Assembly (NCBI RefSeq): GCF_050157905.1
Contig: NZ_JBKIWZ010000001.1
Span: 124,001 to 188,000, forward strand
Length of the DNA stretch: 64,000 nt
Direction: 5' to 3'
Source: Pantoea sp050157905
Lineage (GTDB): Bacteria > Pseudomonadota > Gammaproteobacteria > Enterobacterales > Enterobacteriaceae
Shown here: piece by piece, positions 43,206 through 52,093 of the stretch
Position numbering within the stretch: the stretch's first letter is position 1
Layout of the letters: every line of letters starts with the position of its first letter
Position numbers and translations under genes: made by a program
The notes under the pieces: model-generated
Told to the model about the DNA's origin: nothing
The model's database searches: none
What the model saw: only the letters and a program-made list of their open reading frames with translations

Positions 43206-44486
43206 CTACAGTTTCGCGAAGCAACGACGTGCGGCGTCCACGGTGTGCTGAATATCCGCCTCGCTGTGCGCCAGCGACATAAAGCCCGCTTCATAGGCTG
43301 ATGGGGCAAAGTAAACGCCTTCTTCCAGCATCAGGTGGAAGAAGGTTTTAAAGCGCTCCACGTCGCAGCGCGTCACATCGGCGTAACAGGTCACGCTGTC
43401 AGCTTCGGTGAAGAACAGGCCGAACATGCCGCCAACGTGGTTAATTACCAGCGGGATGTTTTGCTGTTGTGCGGCCTCGCGCAGACCTTGCGCCAGCTGA
43501 CGGGTCAGGGCATCCAGTTTCTCATGGGTGCCCGGCTGTGCAATCTGCGACAGGCAGGCGTAGCCCGCGGCCATCGCGATCGGGTTACCGGAGAGCGTGC
43601 CGGCCTGATAAACCGGCCCGGTCGGGGCCAGCGCGGCCATCACCTCGCGACGGCCACCGAAAGCCCCCACCGGCATCCCGCCACCGATAATTTTTCCGAG
43701 ACAGGTCAGATCGGGACGCACGTTGTAATGCGCCTGGGCACCGCCCAGCGCGACGCGGAAACCGGTCATCACTTCATCGATAATCAGCAGCGCCCCGAAC
43801 TCATCACAGATCGCACGCAGGCCCGGCAGAAAATCTGGCTGCGGCGGAATGCAGTTCATGTTCCCGGCAACCGGCTCCACAATAATGGCTGCAATATCAT
43901 CAGGATATTGCGCAAAGGCACTGCGCACCGAATCGAGGTCGTTAAAGGTGCAGGTCAGGGTATGCTTTGCAAAATCGGCCGGAACGCCCGGCGAGTTTGG
44001 CTGACCCAGCGTCAGGGCGCCGGAGCCGGCTTTCACCAGCAGGTGATCGGCATGACCGTGGTAGCAGCCCTCAAACTTGATGATTTTATCGCGGTGGGTA
44101 AAGCCGCGCGCCAGGCGGATAGCGCTCATGGTCGCTTCGGTGCCGGAGTTCACCATCCGCACCATCTCCATGCTCGGCACCAGCTCGCACACCAGCTGCG
44201 CCATCGTCACTTCCATTTCGGTCGGTGCGCCAAAGCTCAGTCCGCGCTGAGCGGCTTCGATCACCGCATCGCGGATCGCGCTGTTGTTATGGCCGAGCAC
44301 CATCGGGCCCCAGGATCCGACATAGTCGATATAGGCTTTGCCATCGGCGTCATAGAGGTAAGCGCCATCGGCATGTTCAATAAACAGCGGAACGCCGCCC
44401 ACACCGGTAAATGCGCGTACTGGCGAGTTTACCCCACCCGGGATCAGGCGTTGTGCCTCGGCAAACAGTTGTTCGGACTTACTCAT
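43206..44486 (-). CDS. hemL: Glutamate-1-semialdehyde 2,1-aminomutase
   Basis: 426 aa, PLP-dependent, makes 5-aminolevulinate for haem. Conserved: GGVNSPVRAF, NSGTEATMSAIRLAR, IIDEVMTGFR, and the Schiff-base lysine in CLGKIIGGGMPVGAFGG (near residue 265). The ATG at 44486 has GGAG upstream; the longer frame adds unrelated residues. Confidence 0.97.
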   Translation of the reverse strand: MSKSEQLFAEAQRLIPGGVNSPVRAFTGVGGVPLFIEHADGAYLYDADGKAYIDYVGSWGPMVLGHNNSAIRDAVIEAAQRGLSFGAPTEMEVTMAQLVCELVPSMEMVRMVNSGTEATMSAIRLARGFTHRDKIIKFEGCYHGHADHLLVKAGSGALTLGQPNSPGVPADFAKHTLTCTFNDLDSVRSAFAQYPDDIAAIIVEPVAGNMNCIPPQPDFLPGLRAICDEFGALLIIDEVMTGFRVALGGAQAHYNVRPDLTCLGKIIGGGMPVGAFGGRREVMAALAPTGPVYQAGTLSGNPIAMAAGYACLSQIAQPGTHEKLDALTRQLAQGLREAAQQQNIPLVINHVGGMFGLFFTEADSVTCYADVTRCDVERFKTFFHLMLEEGVYFAPSAYEAGFMSLAHSEADIQHTVDAARRCFAKL

Positions 44487-44612
44487 TTTCGGCTCCAGCG
44501 GTTCAGAAAAATATTGCCCCATTCTACGGAAGAGGGCCAGCAGACGAAAGGCAGATTCACACGCAGTGCCCTTTAGCGCACGGAAAGCGGCACAGAGTGC
44601 GAAGGGCAGAGC

Positions 44613-44641
44613 TTGATTGCGCTGAGGTGCTGACTGATAAT
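44613..44641 (+). promoter_or_regulatory. Candidate erpA promoter
   Basis: TTGATT (44613-44618), 17-bp spacer, GATAAT (44636-44641), about 49 bp before erpA. No clear IscR site was recognised. Confidence 0.5.
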
Positions 44642-44689
44642 AGCGTAATTGAGGTCGTTTTCTGACCTGGGCGTTTACCGGAGTAAAAC

Positions 44690-45037
44690 ATGAGTGATGA
44701 AGTAGCAGCACTGCCGTTGCAGTTTACCGACGCCGCAGCCACCAAGGTGAAAAACCTGATTGCCGACGAAGAAAACCCGGCGCTGAAACTGCGCGTCTAT
44801 ATTACCGGTGGCGGTTGCAGCGGTTTCCAGTATGGCTTCACCTTTGATGACCAGCTGAACGATGGCGATATGACGATTGAAAAGCAGGGCGTTTCCCTGG
44901 TCGTTGACCCGATGAGCCTGCAGTATCTGGTGGGCGGTTCAGTTGACTATACAGAAGGTCTGGAAGGATCGCGCTTTATCGTGACCAATCCGAATGCCAA
45001 AACCACCTGTGGGTGTGGTTCCTCTTTCAGTATCTGA
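44690..45037 (+). CDS. erpA: A-type Fe-S cluster insertion protein ErpA
   Basis: 115 aa. It carries Fe-S clusters to targets such as IspG/IspH and respiratory enzymes. The three cluster cysteines are in GGGCSGFQYGF and TTCGCGSSFSI. GGAG lies upstream of the ATG. It is next to hemL without the clcA gene found between them in E. coli. Confidence 0.97.
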   Translation: MSDEVAALPLQFTDAAATKVKNLIADEENPALKLRVYITGGGCSGFQYGFTFDDQLNDGDMTIEKQGVSLVVDPMSLQYLVGGSVDYTEGLEGSRFIVTNPNAKTTCGCGSSFSI

Positions 45038-45043
45038 TGATGC

Positions 45044-45064
45044 AGGCCGTCATGCTGACGGCCT
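45044..45064. terminator. Hairpin between erpA and the convergent small gene
   Basis: Stem AGGCCGTCA-TGC-TGACGGCCT fills most of the 30-nt gap between the stops; there is no T tract on either strand. Confidence 0.5.
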
Positions 45065-45067
45065 CGC

Positions 45068-45319
45068 TTACCACTCAACCGTAATCAGCCGATTACGCTG
45101 CTTTACACTTCCCTGCATCTGAATCTGACTCTCTGTCACGCGCGGCAGCGCCTGCGGCTGTCTGCCACAGTCGATCTGTGGCGCGGACTGACGCGGAGTC
45201 GTGCTGATTTCACAGCGTGAATAGATAACAAGTCTGGCAGCGATAGAGCCATTTATCGATGCCGCAATCCCTGTCCCGGCGAGCGATAGCCCTATGGCCA
45301 GCAGCAGTGCTCTGGTCAT
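45068..45319 (-). CDS. Small predicted secreted protein, unknown function
   Basis: 83 aa from the ATG at 45319, with AGGA 7 nt upstream; a longer frame has no support. A signal peptide is clear (MTRALLLAIGLSLAGTGIAA, cut near residue 20). The mature part is about 63 residues with two cysteines (SRCEI and IDCGRQ) that could form a disulphide, and ends KQRNRLITVEW. I do not recognise the family. It occupies the site of yadS in E. coli. Confidence 0.6.
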   Translation of the reverse strand: MTRALLLAIGLSLAGTGIAASINGSIAARLVIYSRCEISTTPRQSAPQIDCGRQPQALPRVTESQIQMQGSVKQRNRLITVEW

Positions 45320-45439
45320 GATCAGTTCCTGGTGTCGTAAAGGCGCATAAGCGCTGAAAGGACGGCGAGCATACGTGGCGCGTCCGTCTCTGATAGTGTT
45401 TAACGGCAAGTAAAGCAGGGACTTTAATTAAATCACTCT

Positions 45440-46234
45440 TTACGGGGCGGGGTGCAGAGCTGCACAGAGCTGCCGGGCCGCCAGCAGCAGCCGCGGGCCT
45501 GGCCGGCTGATCCAGTCTTCGTTAATGGCGATTACCGGAACGCTAAGTTGTGGCCGCCAGAATGCGCGGATATTTTCCGCCTGCCGGAGGCTGCCCGCAA
45601 TCACAATGGCCTGTGGATGACGCATCAGTACCTGCTCACGGCTGACCTGTGGCCAGCTGACGCGGCTTTCTGCAAAGATGTTGCTGCCGCTGCATAACCG
45701 GATAACCGCATCCTGCAGCGTGGCGCCGGAGGCCGTGAACAGCGGCTGCTGACCAAACTGCAGAAAAAGCGGAACGGCGGTGAGATGGCCATAGCGCTGC
45801 CGCAGCGCGACTGCCTGCTCGCGCAGCTGCTGTGCGGCGTGGGCGGCCTGCGCCGGATCAGGGCTCCAGCGGCCCAGCCCGGCCAGCGCCGCGAACATCT
45901 CATCCAGCGTCTGCGGATCGATCCATTTCACGGTCACGCCGAGCTGCTGCAACTGCGCAATCTGACGCTGCGGATTGCCACCGCGCCAGGCCAGCACCAG
46001 ATCCGGCTTCAGCTGCAGAATACGTTCGGCCCGGATGCCCTGCCAGTTCGCGACCTGCTCAATCTGTTTCGCCTGCGGCGGATAGTCGGACCAGGCGCTT
46101 ACCGCAATCGGGGTGATCCCGGCGGCAAAGGCGAGTTCGGTCAGGTGGGGAGCAAGAGTGATAACGCGGGGCGGGGAAGCCAGCAGGCTGCCGCTGAACA
46201 GCAGCAGCCAGCAGAGGAGCAGGGTTTTAGCCAC
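45440..46234 (-). CDS. btuF: Periplasmic vitamin B12-binding protein
   Basis: 264 aa with signal peptide (AKTLLLCWLLLFSGSLLAS). Class III binding fold: PRVITLAPHLTELAFAAG, LAWRGGNPQRQIAQLQQLG, and the C-terminal EDWISRPGPRLLLAARQLC. It delivers cobalamin to BtuCD, which is not in this window. Its start overlaps the end of mtnN by 8 nt, the E. coli order. Confidence 0.94.
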   Translation of the reverse strand: MAKTLLLCWLLLFSGSLLASPPRVITLAPHLTELAFAAGITPIAVSAWSDYPPQAKQIEQVANWQGIRAERILQLKPDLVLAWRGGNPQRQIAQLQQLGVTVKWIDPQTLDEMFAALAGLGRWSPDPAQAAHAAQQLREQAVALRQRYGHLTAVPLFLQFGQQPLFTASGATLQDAVIRLCSGSNIFAESRVSWPQVSREQVLMRHPQAIVIAGSLRQAENIRAFWRPQLSVPVIAINEDWISRPGPRLLLAARQLCAALHPAP

Positions 46235-46925
46235 GCGCCAGATGCGCCAGCAGGTTCTCCACCATCAGCGAAGATTGCTTCGCCGCGACGCTCAGGAACT
46301 CGTCGAAGCTGAGGTGAGATTCCTGATCGGCAACGTCGGAGATCGCGCGCACCACCACGAACGGCACCTGGAACTGGTGGCAGACGTGGCCGATCGCGGT
46401 CGCTTCCATTTCAACGGCAATCGCCTGCGGGAACTGATGACGGATACGCGCCAGCGGCTCTGCACCGTTGATAAAGGCATCACCACTTACTACCAGACCG
46501 CGCACGGCATTGAGATTCAGCTGTTTAATGCAGGCTTCTGCTGCCGCGACGAGCGTACTGTCGGCAACAAACGCGGCCGGACAACCCGCCATCTGACCCG
46601 GCTCATACCCAAACGCGGTGACGTCCGCATCGTGATAGCGCACCTCTTCAGACACGACGATATCACCGACGCTGAGTGTGGAGGCTAAGCCACCCGCCGA
46701 ACCGGTGTTGATCACCACGTCGGGTTTGCAGAGCTGTAACAGCAGCGTGGTACCCAGCGCGGCAGAGGTTTTACCGATGCCCGATTTCAGCAGTGCCACC
46801 TCAACGCCCTGCAGGGTGCCGGTATAGATTTCACAACCCGCCAGCGACAGCGTTTGACGGTTTTCAATTTTGTCGCGCAGCAGGGTAACTTCCTGCTCCA
46901 TCGCGCCAATGATGCCTGCTTTCAT
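46227..46925 (-). CDS. mtnN: 5'-methylthioadenosine/S-adenosylhomocysteine nucleosidase
   Basis: 232 aa. It removes adenine from MTA (a by-product of SpeE) and from SAH. Conserved: IGAMEQEVTLLRDKI (catalytic Glu), NTGSAGGLA, VEMEATAIGHVCHQF and the catalytic Asp in RAISDVAD. Co-oriented with btuF and overlapping it; divergent from dgt. Confidence 0.97.
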   Translation of the reverse strand: MKAGIIGAMEQEVTLLRDKIENRQTLSLAGCEIYTGTLQGVEVALLKSGIGKTSAALGTTLLLQLCKPDVVINTGSAGGLASTLSVGDIVVSEEVRYHDADVTAFGYEPGQMAGCPAAFVADSTLVAAAEACIKQLNLNAVRGLVVSGDAFINGAEPLARIRHQFPQAIAVEMEATAIGHVCHQFQVPFVVVRAISDVADQESHLSFDEFLSVAAKQSSLMVENLLAHLARG

Positions 46926-47017
46926 AATGAGTTCCGCTAATGTAAAGAGTCAAAATTTAGGGCATAGTTTAGCATGGCAATCCGGGGATTAATTCACGAA
47001 AAAGTCAGGGGTAATTC

Positions 47018-48508
47018 ATGTCGGCGATCAATTTCAGGAAGAAGATCAGCTTCTCGCGCCCTTATACCAGCCGAAAAGATCCGGAAGGCGAATATTACAT
47101 TACGCGTCATTTTGAGAGCGACCGCGGACGCATTATTAACTCTGCGGCTATCCGCCGCCTGCAGCAGAAAACCCAGGTTTTTCCCCTGGAGCGCAACGCC
47201 GCCGTCCGCTCCCGCCTGACGCATTCGCTGGAGGTACAACAGACCGGGCGGTATATCACCAAAGAGATCCTGCAAACGCTGAAAATGCAGGGCGGGCTGG
47301 CACAGTACGGGCTGGATGAACTCGAAGGCGCATTTGAAAGCCTGATTGAGATGGCGTGTCTGCTGCACGACGTCGGCAATCCACCGTTTGGCCATTTTGG
47401 CGAGGCGGCCATTAACGACTGGTTTGAAGCGAATCTCGCCGCTGAGCTGGTGGATCCGCTGGTGGCGGGCGTGGAAGGGGAGGCGCAACGCAGCGCATTT
47501 GATCAACTCAATGCCATGATCCGTCAGGATCTCTGTCATTTTGAGGGCAACGCGCAGGCCATCCGCATGGTGCACACGCTGCTGCAACTCAACCTCAGCT
47601 ATTCTCAGGTCGCCTGTATCCTGAAATATACCGCGCCCGCCTGGTGGCAGGGTGAAAAGCCCGCTGAATTTAGCGTATTAATGAAAAAGCCGGGATTTTA
47701 TCTCTCCGAGCAGGATTATATTGCCGACCTGCGCGCCGCCACCAATATGGAAGAACATCACCGCTTTCCGCTCACCTATATAATGGAAGCCGCCGATGAT
47801 ATCTCCTACTGTATTGCCGATTTGGACGATGCTGTAGAAAAAGATATCTTTAATGTTGAAAGTTTGTATGAGTTTCTCAATAAAGCCTGGGGGCCAGTCA
47901 AAAATAATGATGCCTTCAGCCGGACGATTGGCGAAGCCTGGCGTGAAGCCTGCAGTAAAAAACGTCGCAGCCGCAGCGATCAATTTTTTATGTCATTACG
48001 CGTAAATGTTCAGAGCGTGCTGGTCAGCTACGCCGTGAAACGTTTTGTCGATAATCTGCCGGCAATATTCGCAGGCAGTTTCAATCATGCGCTGCTTGAA
48101 GATGAGGGAGAAGAGGGGCGTCTGCTGCAGCTGTTCAAGACCGTCGCGCGCCAGCATGTGTTTAATCACTCTGAAGTGGAGCAGCTGGAGCTGCAGGGCT
48201 ACCGGGTGATTAAGGGCTTACTGGAAATCTATGCGCCACTGATGCGCCTGAACTATGAAGCCTTTACCACGCTGATAAATGAAGATTTCCTGCGCCAGCA
48301 TCCTATCGAAACCCGGCTTTTCCATAAGCTCTCCGGCAAACATCGCAAAGCCTATCTGCATAAGATGCGTAATCTGGTCGTGGAACATAAATATCAACGG
48401 CTGTTGTGGGAACGTTATTATCGTTTCCGGCTTATTCAGGATTATATCAGCGGGATGACCGATCTCTATGCGTGGGATGAGTATCGCCGACTGATGGCCG
48501 TAGAATAA
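47018..48508 (+). CDS. dgt: dGTP triphosphohydrolase
   Basis: 496 aa. It cleaves dGTP to deoxyguanosine and triphosphate. HD-domain motif CLLHDVGNPPFGHFGE (near residue 117), the upstream RIINSAAIRRLQQKTQVFPL and RLTHSLEVQQ, and MEAADDISYCIADLDDAVEK. AGGGG lies upstream of the ATG. The C-terminus matches E. coli (GMTDLYAWDEYRRLMAVE). It precedes degP, as in E. coli. Confidence 0.96.
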   Translation: MSAINFRKKISFSRPYTSRKDPEGEYYITRHFESDRGRIINSAAIRRLQQKTQVFPLERNAAVRSRLTHSLEVQQTGRYITKEILQTLKMQGGLAQYGLDELEGAFESLIEMACLLHDVGNPPFGHFGEAAINDWFEANLAAELVDPLVAGVEGEAQRSAFDQLNAMIRQDLCHFEGNAQAIRMVHTLLQLNLSYSQVACILKYTAPAWWQGEKPAEFSVLMKKPGFYLSEQDYIADLRAATNMEEHHRFPLTYIMEAADDISYCIADLDDAVEKDIFNVESLYEFLNKAWGPVKNNDAFSRTIGEAWREACSKKRRSRSDQFFMSLRVNVQSVLVSYAVKRFVDNLPAIFAGSFNHALLEDEGEEGRLLQLFKTVARQHVFNHSEVEQLELQGYRVIKGLLEIYAPLMRLNYEAFTTLINEDFLRQHPIETRLFHKLSGKHRKAYLHKMRNLVVEHKYQRLLWERYYRFRLIQDYISGMTDLYAWDEYRRLMAVE

Positions 48509-48563
48509 GCCACCGATTGTAAAGAGCGCGAATAAATTTTTACCTTTGGCTTAAACTTTTAAA

Positions 48564-48591
48564 GGAACTTCGCGCTAAAACATTTATCTCA
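48564..48591 (+). promoter_or_regulatory. Sigma-E promoter of degP
   Basis: GGAACTT (48564-48570), 16-bp spacer, TCTCA (48587-48591). The -35 is the exact RpoE consensus and the spacing equals that of E. coli degP; the -10 has one change from TCTGA. A GTAAA at 48519 upstream may be part of a CpxR site but a second half was not seen. Confidence 0.78.
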
Positions 48592-48642
48592 CCTTTCGAC
48601 CACAGCAATGGTCTGAACAGTAATCTTATTGAGAAACGAAAA

Positions 48643-50076
48643 ATGAAAACAAAGACCTTAATGTTAAGTGCGCTGGCTCTGAGCCTGAGCATGGCCCTCG
48701 CCCCTGTTACTGTTTCTGCTGCACAAACGGCCTCATCTGATAGCCAGCAGCAGCCAAGTCTGGCTCCTATGCTGGAGAAAGTAATGCCCTCTGTGGTCAG
48801 TATCAGCGTCGAGGGGACCACCACGGTGAAAACCCCGCGTATGCCGCAACAGTTCCAGCAATTCTTTGGCGACAATTCGCCTTTCTGTCAGGACGGCTCT
48901 CCGTTCCAGAGTTCACCCATGTGCCAGAGCGGCGAGGGCGGCGGCGCGCCCGGACCGGATACGCAGCAGGAGAAATTCCGGGCGCTGGGATCGGGCGTTA
49001 TCATTAATGCTGAAAAAGGCTATGTGGTGACGAACAACCATGTGGTCAACAATGCGACCAAAATTCAGGTGCAGCTCAGCGACGGTCGCCGTTACGACGC
49101 TAAAGTGATCGGTAAAGATCCAAGCTCAGACATCGCGCTGGTGCAGCTGAAAGATGCGAAAAACCTGACCGCCGTGAAAATTGCTGATTCCGACAACCTG
49201 CGCGTGGGTGACTACACCGTGGCGATCGGTAACCCTTATGGCCTGGGCGAAACCGTGACGTCCGGTATCGTCTCGGCGCTGGGCCGCAGCGGCCTGAACG
49301 TGGAAAACTACGAAAACTTCATCCAGACGGATGCGGCGATCAACCGGGGTAACTCCGGTGGTGCGCTGGTTAACCTCAACGGTGAGCTGATCGGGATTAA
49401 TACCGCCATCCTGGCGCCGGACGGCGGCAACATCGGTATCGGCTTTGCGATCCCGAGTAACATGGTGAAAAACCTGACGGCCCAGATGGTTGAGTTTGGT
49501 CAGGTGAAACGCGGCGAACTGGGCGTGCAGGGCACGGAGCTGAACTCCGAGCTGGCAAAAGCGATGAAGGTCGATGCACAGCGCGGCGCCTTTGTCAGCC
49601 AGGTGCTGCCGGATTCGGCGGCGGCCAAAGCGGGCATCAAAGCGGGTGACGTCATCGTCTCAATGAACGGCAAACCGCTGAGCAGCTTTGCGTCACTGCG
49701 CGCCGAAGTGGGTTCACTGCCAGTGGGCACCACGCTGAAGCTGGGCCTGCTGCGTGACGGCAAGCCGGTCGATGTCTCCGTTCAGCTGCAGCAGAGCAGC
49801 CAGGCGAAAGTACAGTCGGCCACCATCTATAACGGCATTGAAGGGGCTGATCTCAGCAATGTGGAGACCGGTGATAAAGGGGTTCGCGTGGATAACGTGA
49901 AACCGGGCAGCGCCGCGGCGCGCATCGGCCTGAAAAAGGGCGACGTGATTCAGGGTGTTAATCAGCAGGTCGTCACGAACCTGGGTGAACTGCGCAAAGT
50001 GCTGGATACTAAACCTTCCGTACTGGCGCTGAACGTGAAACGCGGTGACAGCAGTATCTATCTGTTGATGCAGTAA
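48643..50076 (+). CDS. degP: Periplasmic serine protease/chaperone DegP
   Basis: 477 aa. Signal peptide about residues 1-26 (ends VTVSA). Protease triad: His in VTNNHVVNN, Asp in PSSDIALVQL, Ser in NRGNSGGALVN. Two PDZ domains follow (starting about residues 285 and 385). Two cysteines in the LA-loop insert (SPFCQDGS, SPMCQSG). It degrades and refolds misfolded envelope proteins. Driven by a sigma-E promoter and followed by a strong terminator. Confidence 0.97.
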   Translation: MKTKTLMLSALALSLSMALAPVTVSAAQTASSDSQQQPSLAPMLEKVMPSVVSISVEGTTTVKTPRMPQQFQQFFGDNSPFCQDGSPFQSSPMCQSGEGGGAPGPDTQQEKFRALGSGVIINAEKGYVVTNNHVVNNATKIQVQLSDGRRYDAKVIGKDPSSDIALVQLKDAKNLTAVKIADSDNLRVGDYTVAIGNPYGLGETVTSGIVSALGRSGLNVENYENFIQTDAAINRGNSGGALVNLNGELIGINTAILAPDGGNIGIGFAIPSNMVKNLTAQMVEFGQVKRGELGVQGTELNSELAKAMKVDAQRGAFVSQVLPDSAAAKAGIKAGDVIVSMNGKPLSSFASLRAEVGSLPVGTTLKLGLLRDGKPVDVSVQLQQSSQAKVQSATIYNGIEGADLSNVETGDKGVRVDNVKPGSAAARIGLKKGDVIQGVNQQVVTNLGELRKVLDTKPSVLALNVKRGDSSIYLLMQ

Positions 50077-50096
50077 CAGCCTATCTTTCAGCAATG

Positions 50097-50120
50097 GGCG
50101 GACTACGGTCCGCCTTTTTT
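50097..50120 (+). terminator. Rho-independent terminator after degP
   Basis: Stem GGCGGAC-TACG-GTCCGCC followed by six T residues. Confidence 0.92.
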
Positions 50121-50259
50121 ATATCTGCGCTTTATCCTGCCAGAGTGTGATGCTGACCGCAGATTCGGTAAATGCCTCCCCGGCTCTGTGCAATTGCACA
50201 ATGCTCTGTGCGCAACCCATGCGTATTCTGTTTCTCCCCCTCTCTATCAGGAGTTATGG

Positions 50260-51417
50260 ATGGCGACCTATCACCTTGATGCCCGGCTGGCACAGGATAT
50301 CGTGGCACGCACCATGAAGATTATTGACAGTAACGTCAACGTGATGGATGCGCGTGGCCGGATCATCGGCAGCGGTGACCGGGAACGGATTGGAGAGTTG
50401 CACGAAGGTGCGCTGCTGGTGCTTTCTCAGGGGCGGGTGGTCGATATCGACGAGGCAGTGGCTAAACATCTTCATGGCGTGCGGCCCGGTATTAACCTGC
50501 CGCTGCGGATCGATGGCGAGATCGTTGGCGTGATTGGCCTGACAGGGGAGCCGGTCGCCTTACGTCACTATGGCGAGCTGGTCTGTATGACGGCGGAGAT
50601 GATGCTGGAACAGGCGCGACTGCTGCATCTGCTGGCGCAGGATAGCCGTCTGCGTGAGGAGCTGGTGCTGAACCTGATCCGCAGCGATACCCTGTCACCG
50701 CAGCTGACCGAATGGGCGCAGCGGCTCGGTATCGATCTCAATCAGCCGCGCGTGGTCGCGGTGCTGGAGATTGACAGTGGTCAGCTTGGCGTTGACAGTG
50801 CGATGTCGGAATTACAGCAGCTCCAGACGCTGCTCACGACACCTGAACGCGATAACCTGATCGCTATCGTATCGCTGACGGAGATGGTGGTGCTGAAACC
50901 CGCCCTGAATGCCCATGGACGCTATGATCAGGAGGATCATCGCCGTCGCGTTGAACAGTTACTGCAGCGAATGAAAGAGAGCGGACACCTGCGGATGCGC
51001 ATTGCGCTGGGTAATTTTTTCAGTGGCCCGGGCGGCATTGCGCGCTCCTACCGGACGGCGCACACGACGATGATGGTTGGCAAGCAGCGGATGCCCGATG
51101 TGCGCAGTTACTTTTATCAGGACCTGATGCTGCCAGTGCTGCTCGACAGTCTGCGCGGCGGCTGGCAGGCTAACGAACTCGCCCGGCCCCTGGCGAAACT
51201 TAAAAGCATGGATAACAATGGCCTGCTGCGCCGGACGCTGATCGCCTGGTTCACTCATAATGTTCAGCCGGGTGCCACGGCGCGCGCACTGTTTATCCAT
51301 CGCAACACGCTGGAATATCGGCTGAACCGGATTTCTGAGCTGACCGGGCTCAATCTTGGCCAGTTCGACGATCGGCTGCTGCTCTATGTCGCGTTGCAGC
51401 TGGATGAGCAGGGATGA
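50260..51417 (+). CDS. cdaR: Sugar diacid regulator CdaR
   Basis: 385 aa. In E. coli it activates glucarate/galactarate/glycerate genes. The N-terminal sugar-diacid recognition domain (AQDIVARTMKIIDSNVNVMDARGRIIGSGDRERIGELHEGA) is followed by a C-terminal PucR-type helix-turn-helix (ARALFIHRNTLEYRLNRISELTGL). The ATG at 50260 has AGGAG 6 nt upstream and aligns with E. coli. Target genes are not in the window. Confidence 0.95.
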   Translation: MATYHLDARLAQDIVARTMKIIDSNVNVMDARGRIIGSGDRERIGELHEGALLVLSQGRVVDIDEAVAKHLHGVRPGINLPLRIDGEIVGVIGLTGEPVALRHYGELVCMTAEMMLEQARLLHLLAQDSRLREELVLNLIRSDTLSPQLTEWAQRLGIDLNQPRVVAVLEIDSGQLGVDSAMSELQQLQTLLTTPERDNLIAIVSLTEMVVLKPALNAHGRYDQEDHRRRVEQLLQRMKESGHLRMRIALGNFFSGPGGIARSYRTAHTTMMVGKQRMPDVRSYFYQDLMLPVLLDSLRGGWQANELARPLAKLKSMDNNGLLRRTLIAWFTHNVQPGATARALFIHRNTLEYRLNRISELTGLNLGQFDDRLLLYVALQLDEQG

Positions 51418-51434
51418 GGGAAAGCGCAAGACAT

Positions 51435-51457
51435 AAAAAAGGCCAGCAGCGCTGGCC
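51435..51457 (-). terminator. Rho-independent terminator after yaeH
   Basis: On the minus strand: GGCCAGC-GCT-GCTGGCC followed by six T residues, 20 nt beyond the yaeH stop. It may also stop cdaR transcription from the other side. Confidence 0.85.
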
Positions 51458-51476
51458 CTGTCTGTCGGTGGGAAAA

Positions 51477-51869
51477 TTAACGACCGTTACGGGTTAATTT
51501 TTCCAGATCCGATTCAATTTCAGTGATCTTATGGGATACCACACTTTCCAGGTGACGCAGGTCATCGAGGATTTTGCGTTTCAGATCGACTTCAACCTGG
51601 TCACGCTGGCAAATCTGGTCCAGCTCATCGATGACATAACGCAGGTTCGGGCTGATCTCCTGCACCTCTTTGTAGCCCTGCGTCGCGTGGTCGGCCACAA
51701 CCGTTTTGCGCTGGCGCGGATATTTGAATTTAACGCTCTTCGCGAAAAACTCGCCTTTATCTTTGCGGAAGTAAATTTTCAGAATATCGTTGTTGGCTTC
51801 CTGACGCAGGCTGTAACGGTCGATATCATCCGGGTTACTGATTCCTAAACTTTTAAGATTGTCATACAT
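51477..51869 (-). CDS. yaeH: YaeH family protein (DUF3461)
   Basis: 130 aa, cytosolic, unknown function. It matches E. coli YaeH (MYDNLKSLGISNPDDIDRYSLRQEANNDILKIYF...). The C-terminal third (ELDQICQRDQVEVDLKRKILDDLRHLESVV) is predicted helical, possibly a coiled coil. Convergent with cdaR. Confidence 0.94.
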   Translation of the reverse strand: MYDNLKSLGISNPDDIDRYSLRQEANNDILKIYFRKDKGEFFAKSVKFKYPRQRKTVVADHATQGYKEVQEISPNLRYVIDELDQICQRDQVEVDLKRKILDDLRHLESVVSHKITEIESDLEKLTRNGR

Positions 51870-52051
51870 AGCGTTGTTTCCATCAAAAGTGAGAAGCGCG
51901 CAGTTTTGTTCATGACGTCAGACAACTGTAGACATAAAGCAGCGGGATGAACATTGCGCAGCAGGATTTAACTGGCGCGGATTATGACCTGGATAAAAAC
52001 TAAACGCACCCGATCTTTCGCGGCGCGAAGCAGGCTGTTCCGGAGGGATTG

Positions 52052-52087
52052 TAAAGAAAAGATGACGGGCTGGTTTCCAGCCCGTCA
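52052..52087 (-). terminator. Rho-independent terminator after dapD
   Basis: On the minus strand: an 11-base stem TGACGGGCTGG / CCAGCCCGTCA with a 3-nt loop, then a T-rich tract; 6 nt after the dapD stop. Confidence 0.88.
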
Positions 52088-52093
52088 CGAAAA

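Noticed and set aside
42870..43251. Small frames in the fhuB-hemL interval
   Set aside because: Several overlapping short frames, none with a convincing ribosome site, signal peptide or family match.
43335..44576. 413-aa open frame opposite hemL
   Set aside because: Antisense shadow of hemL with no family features or start signal.
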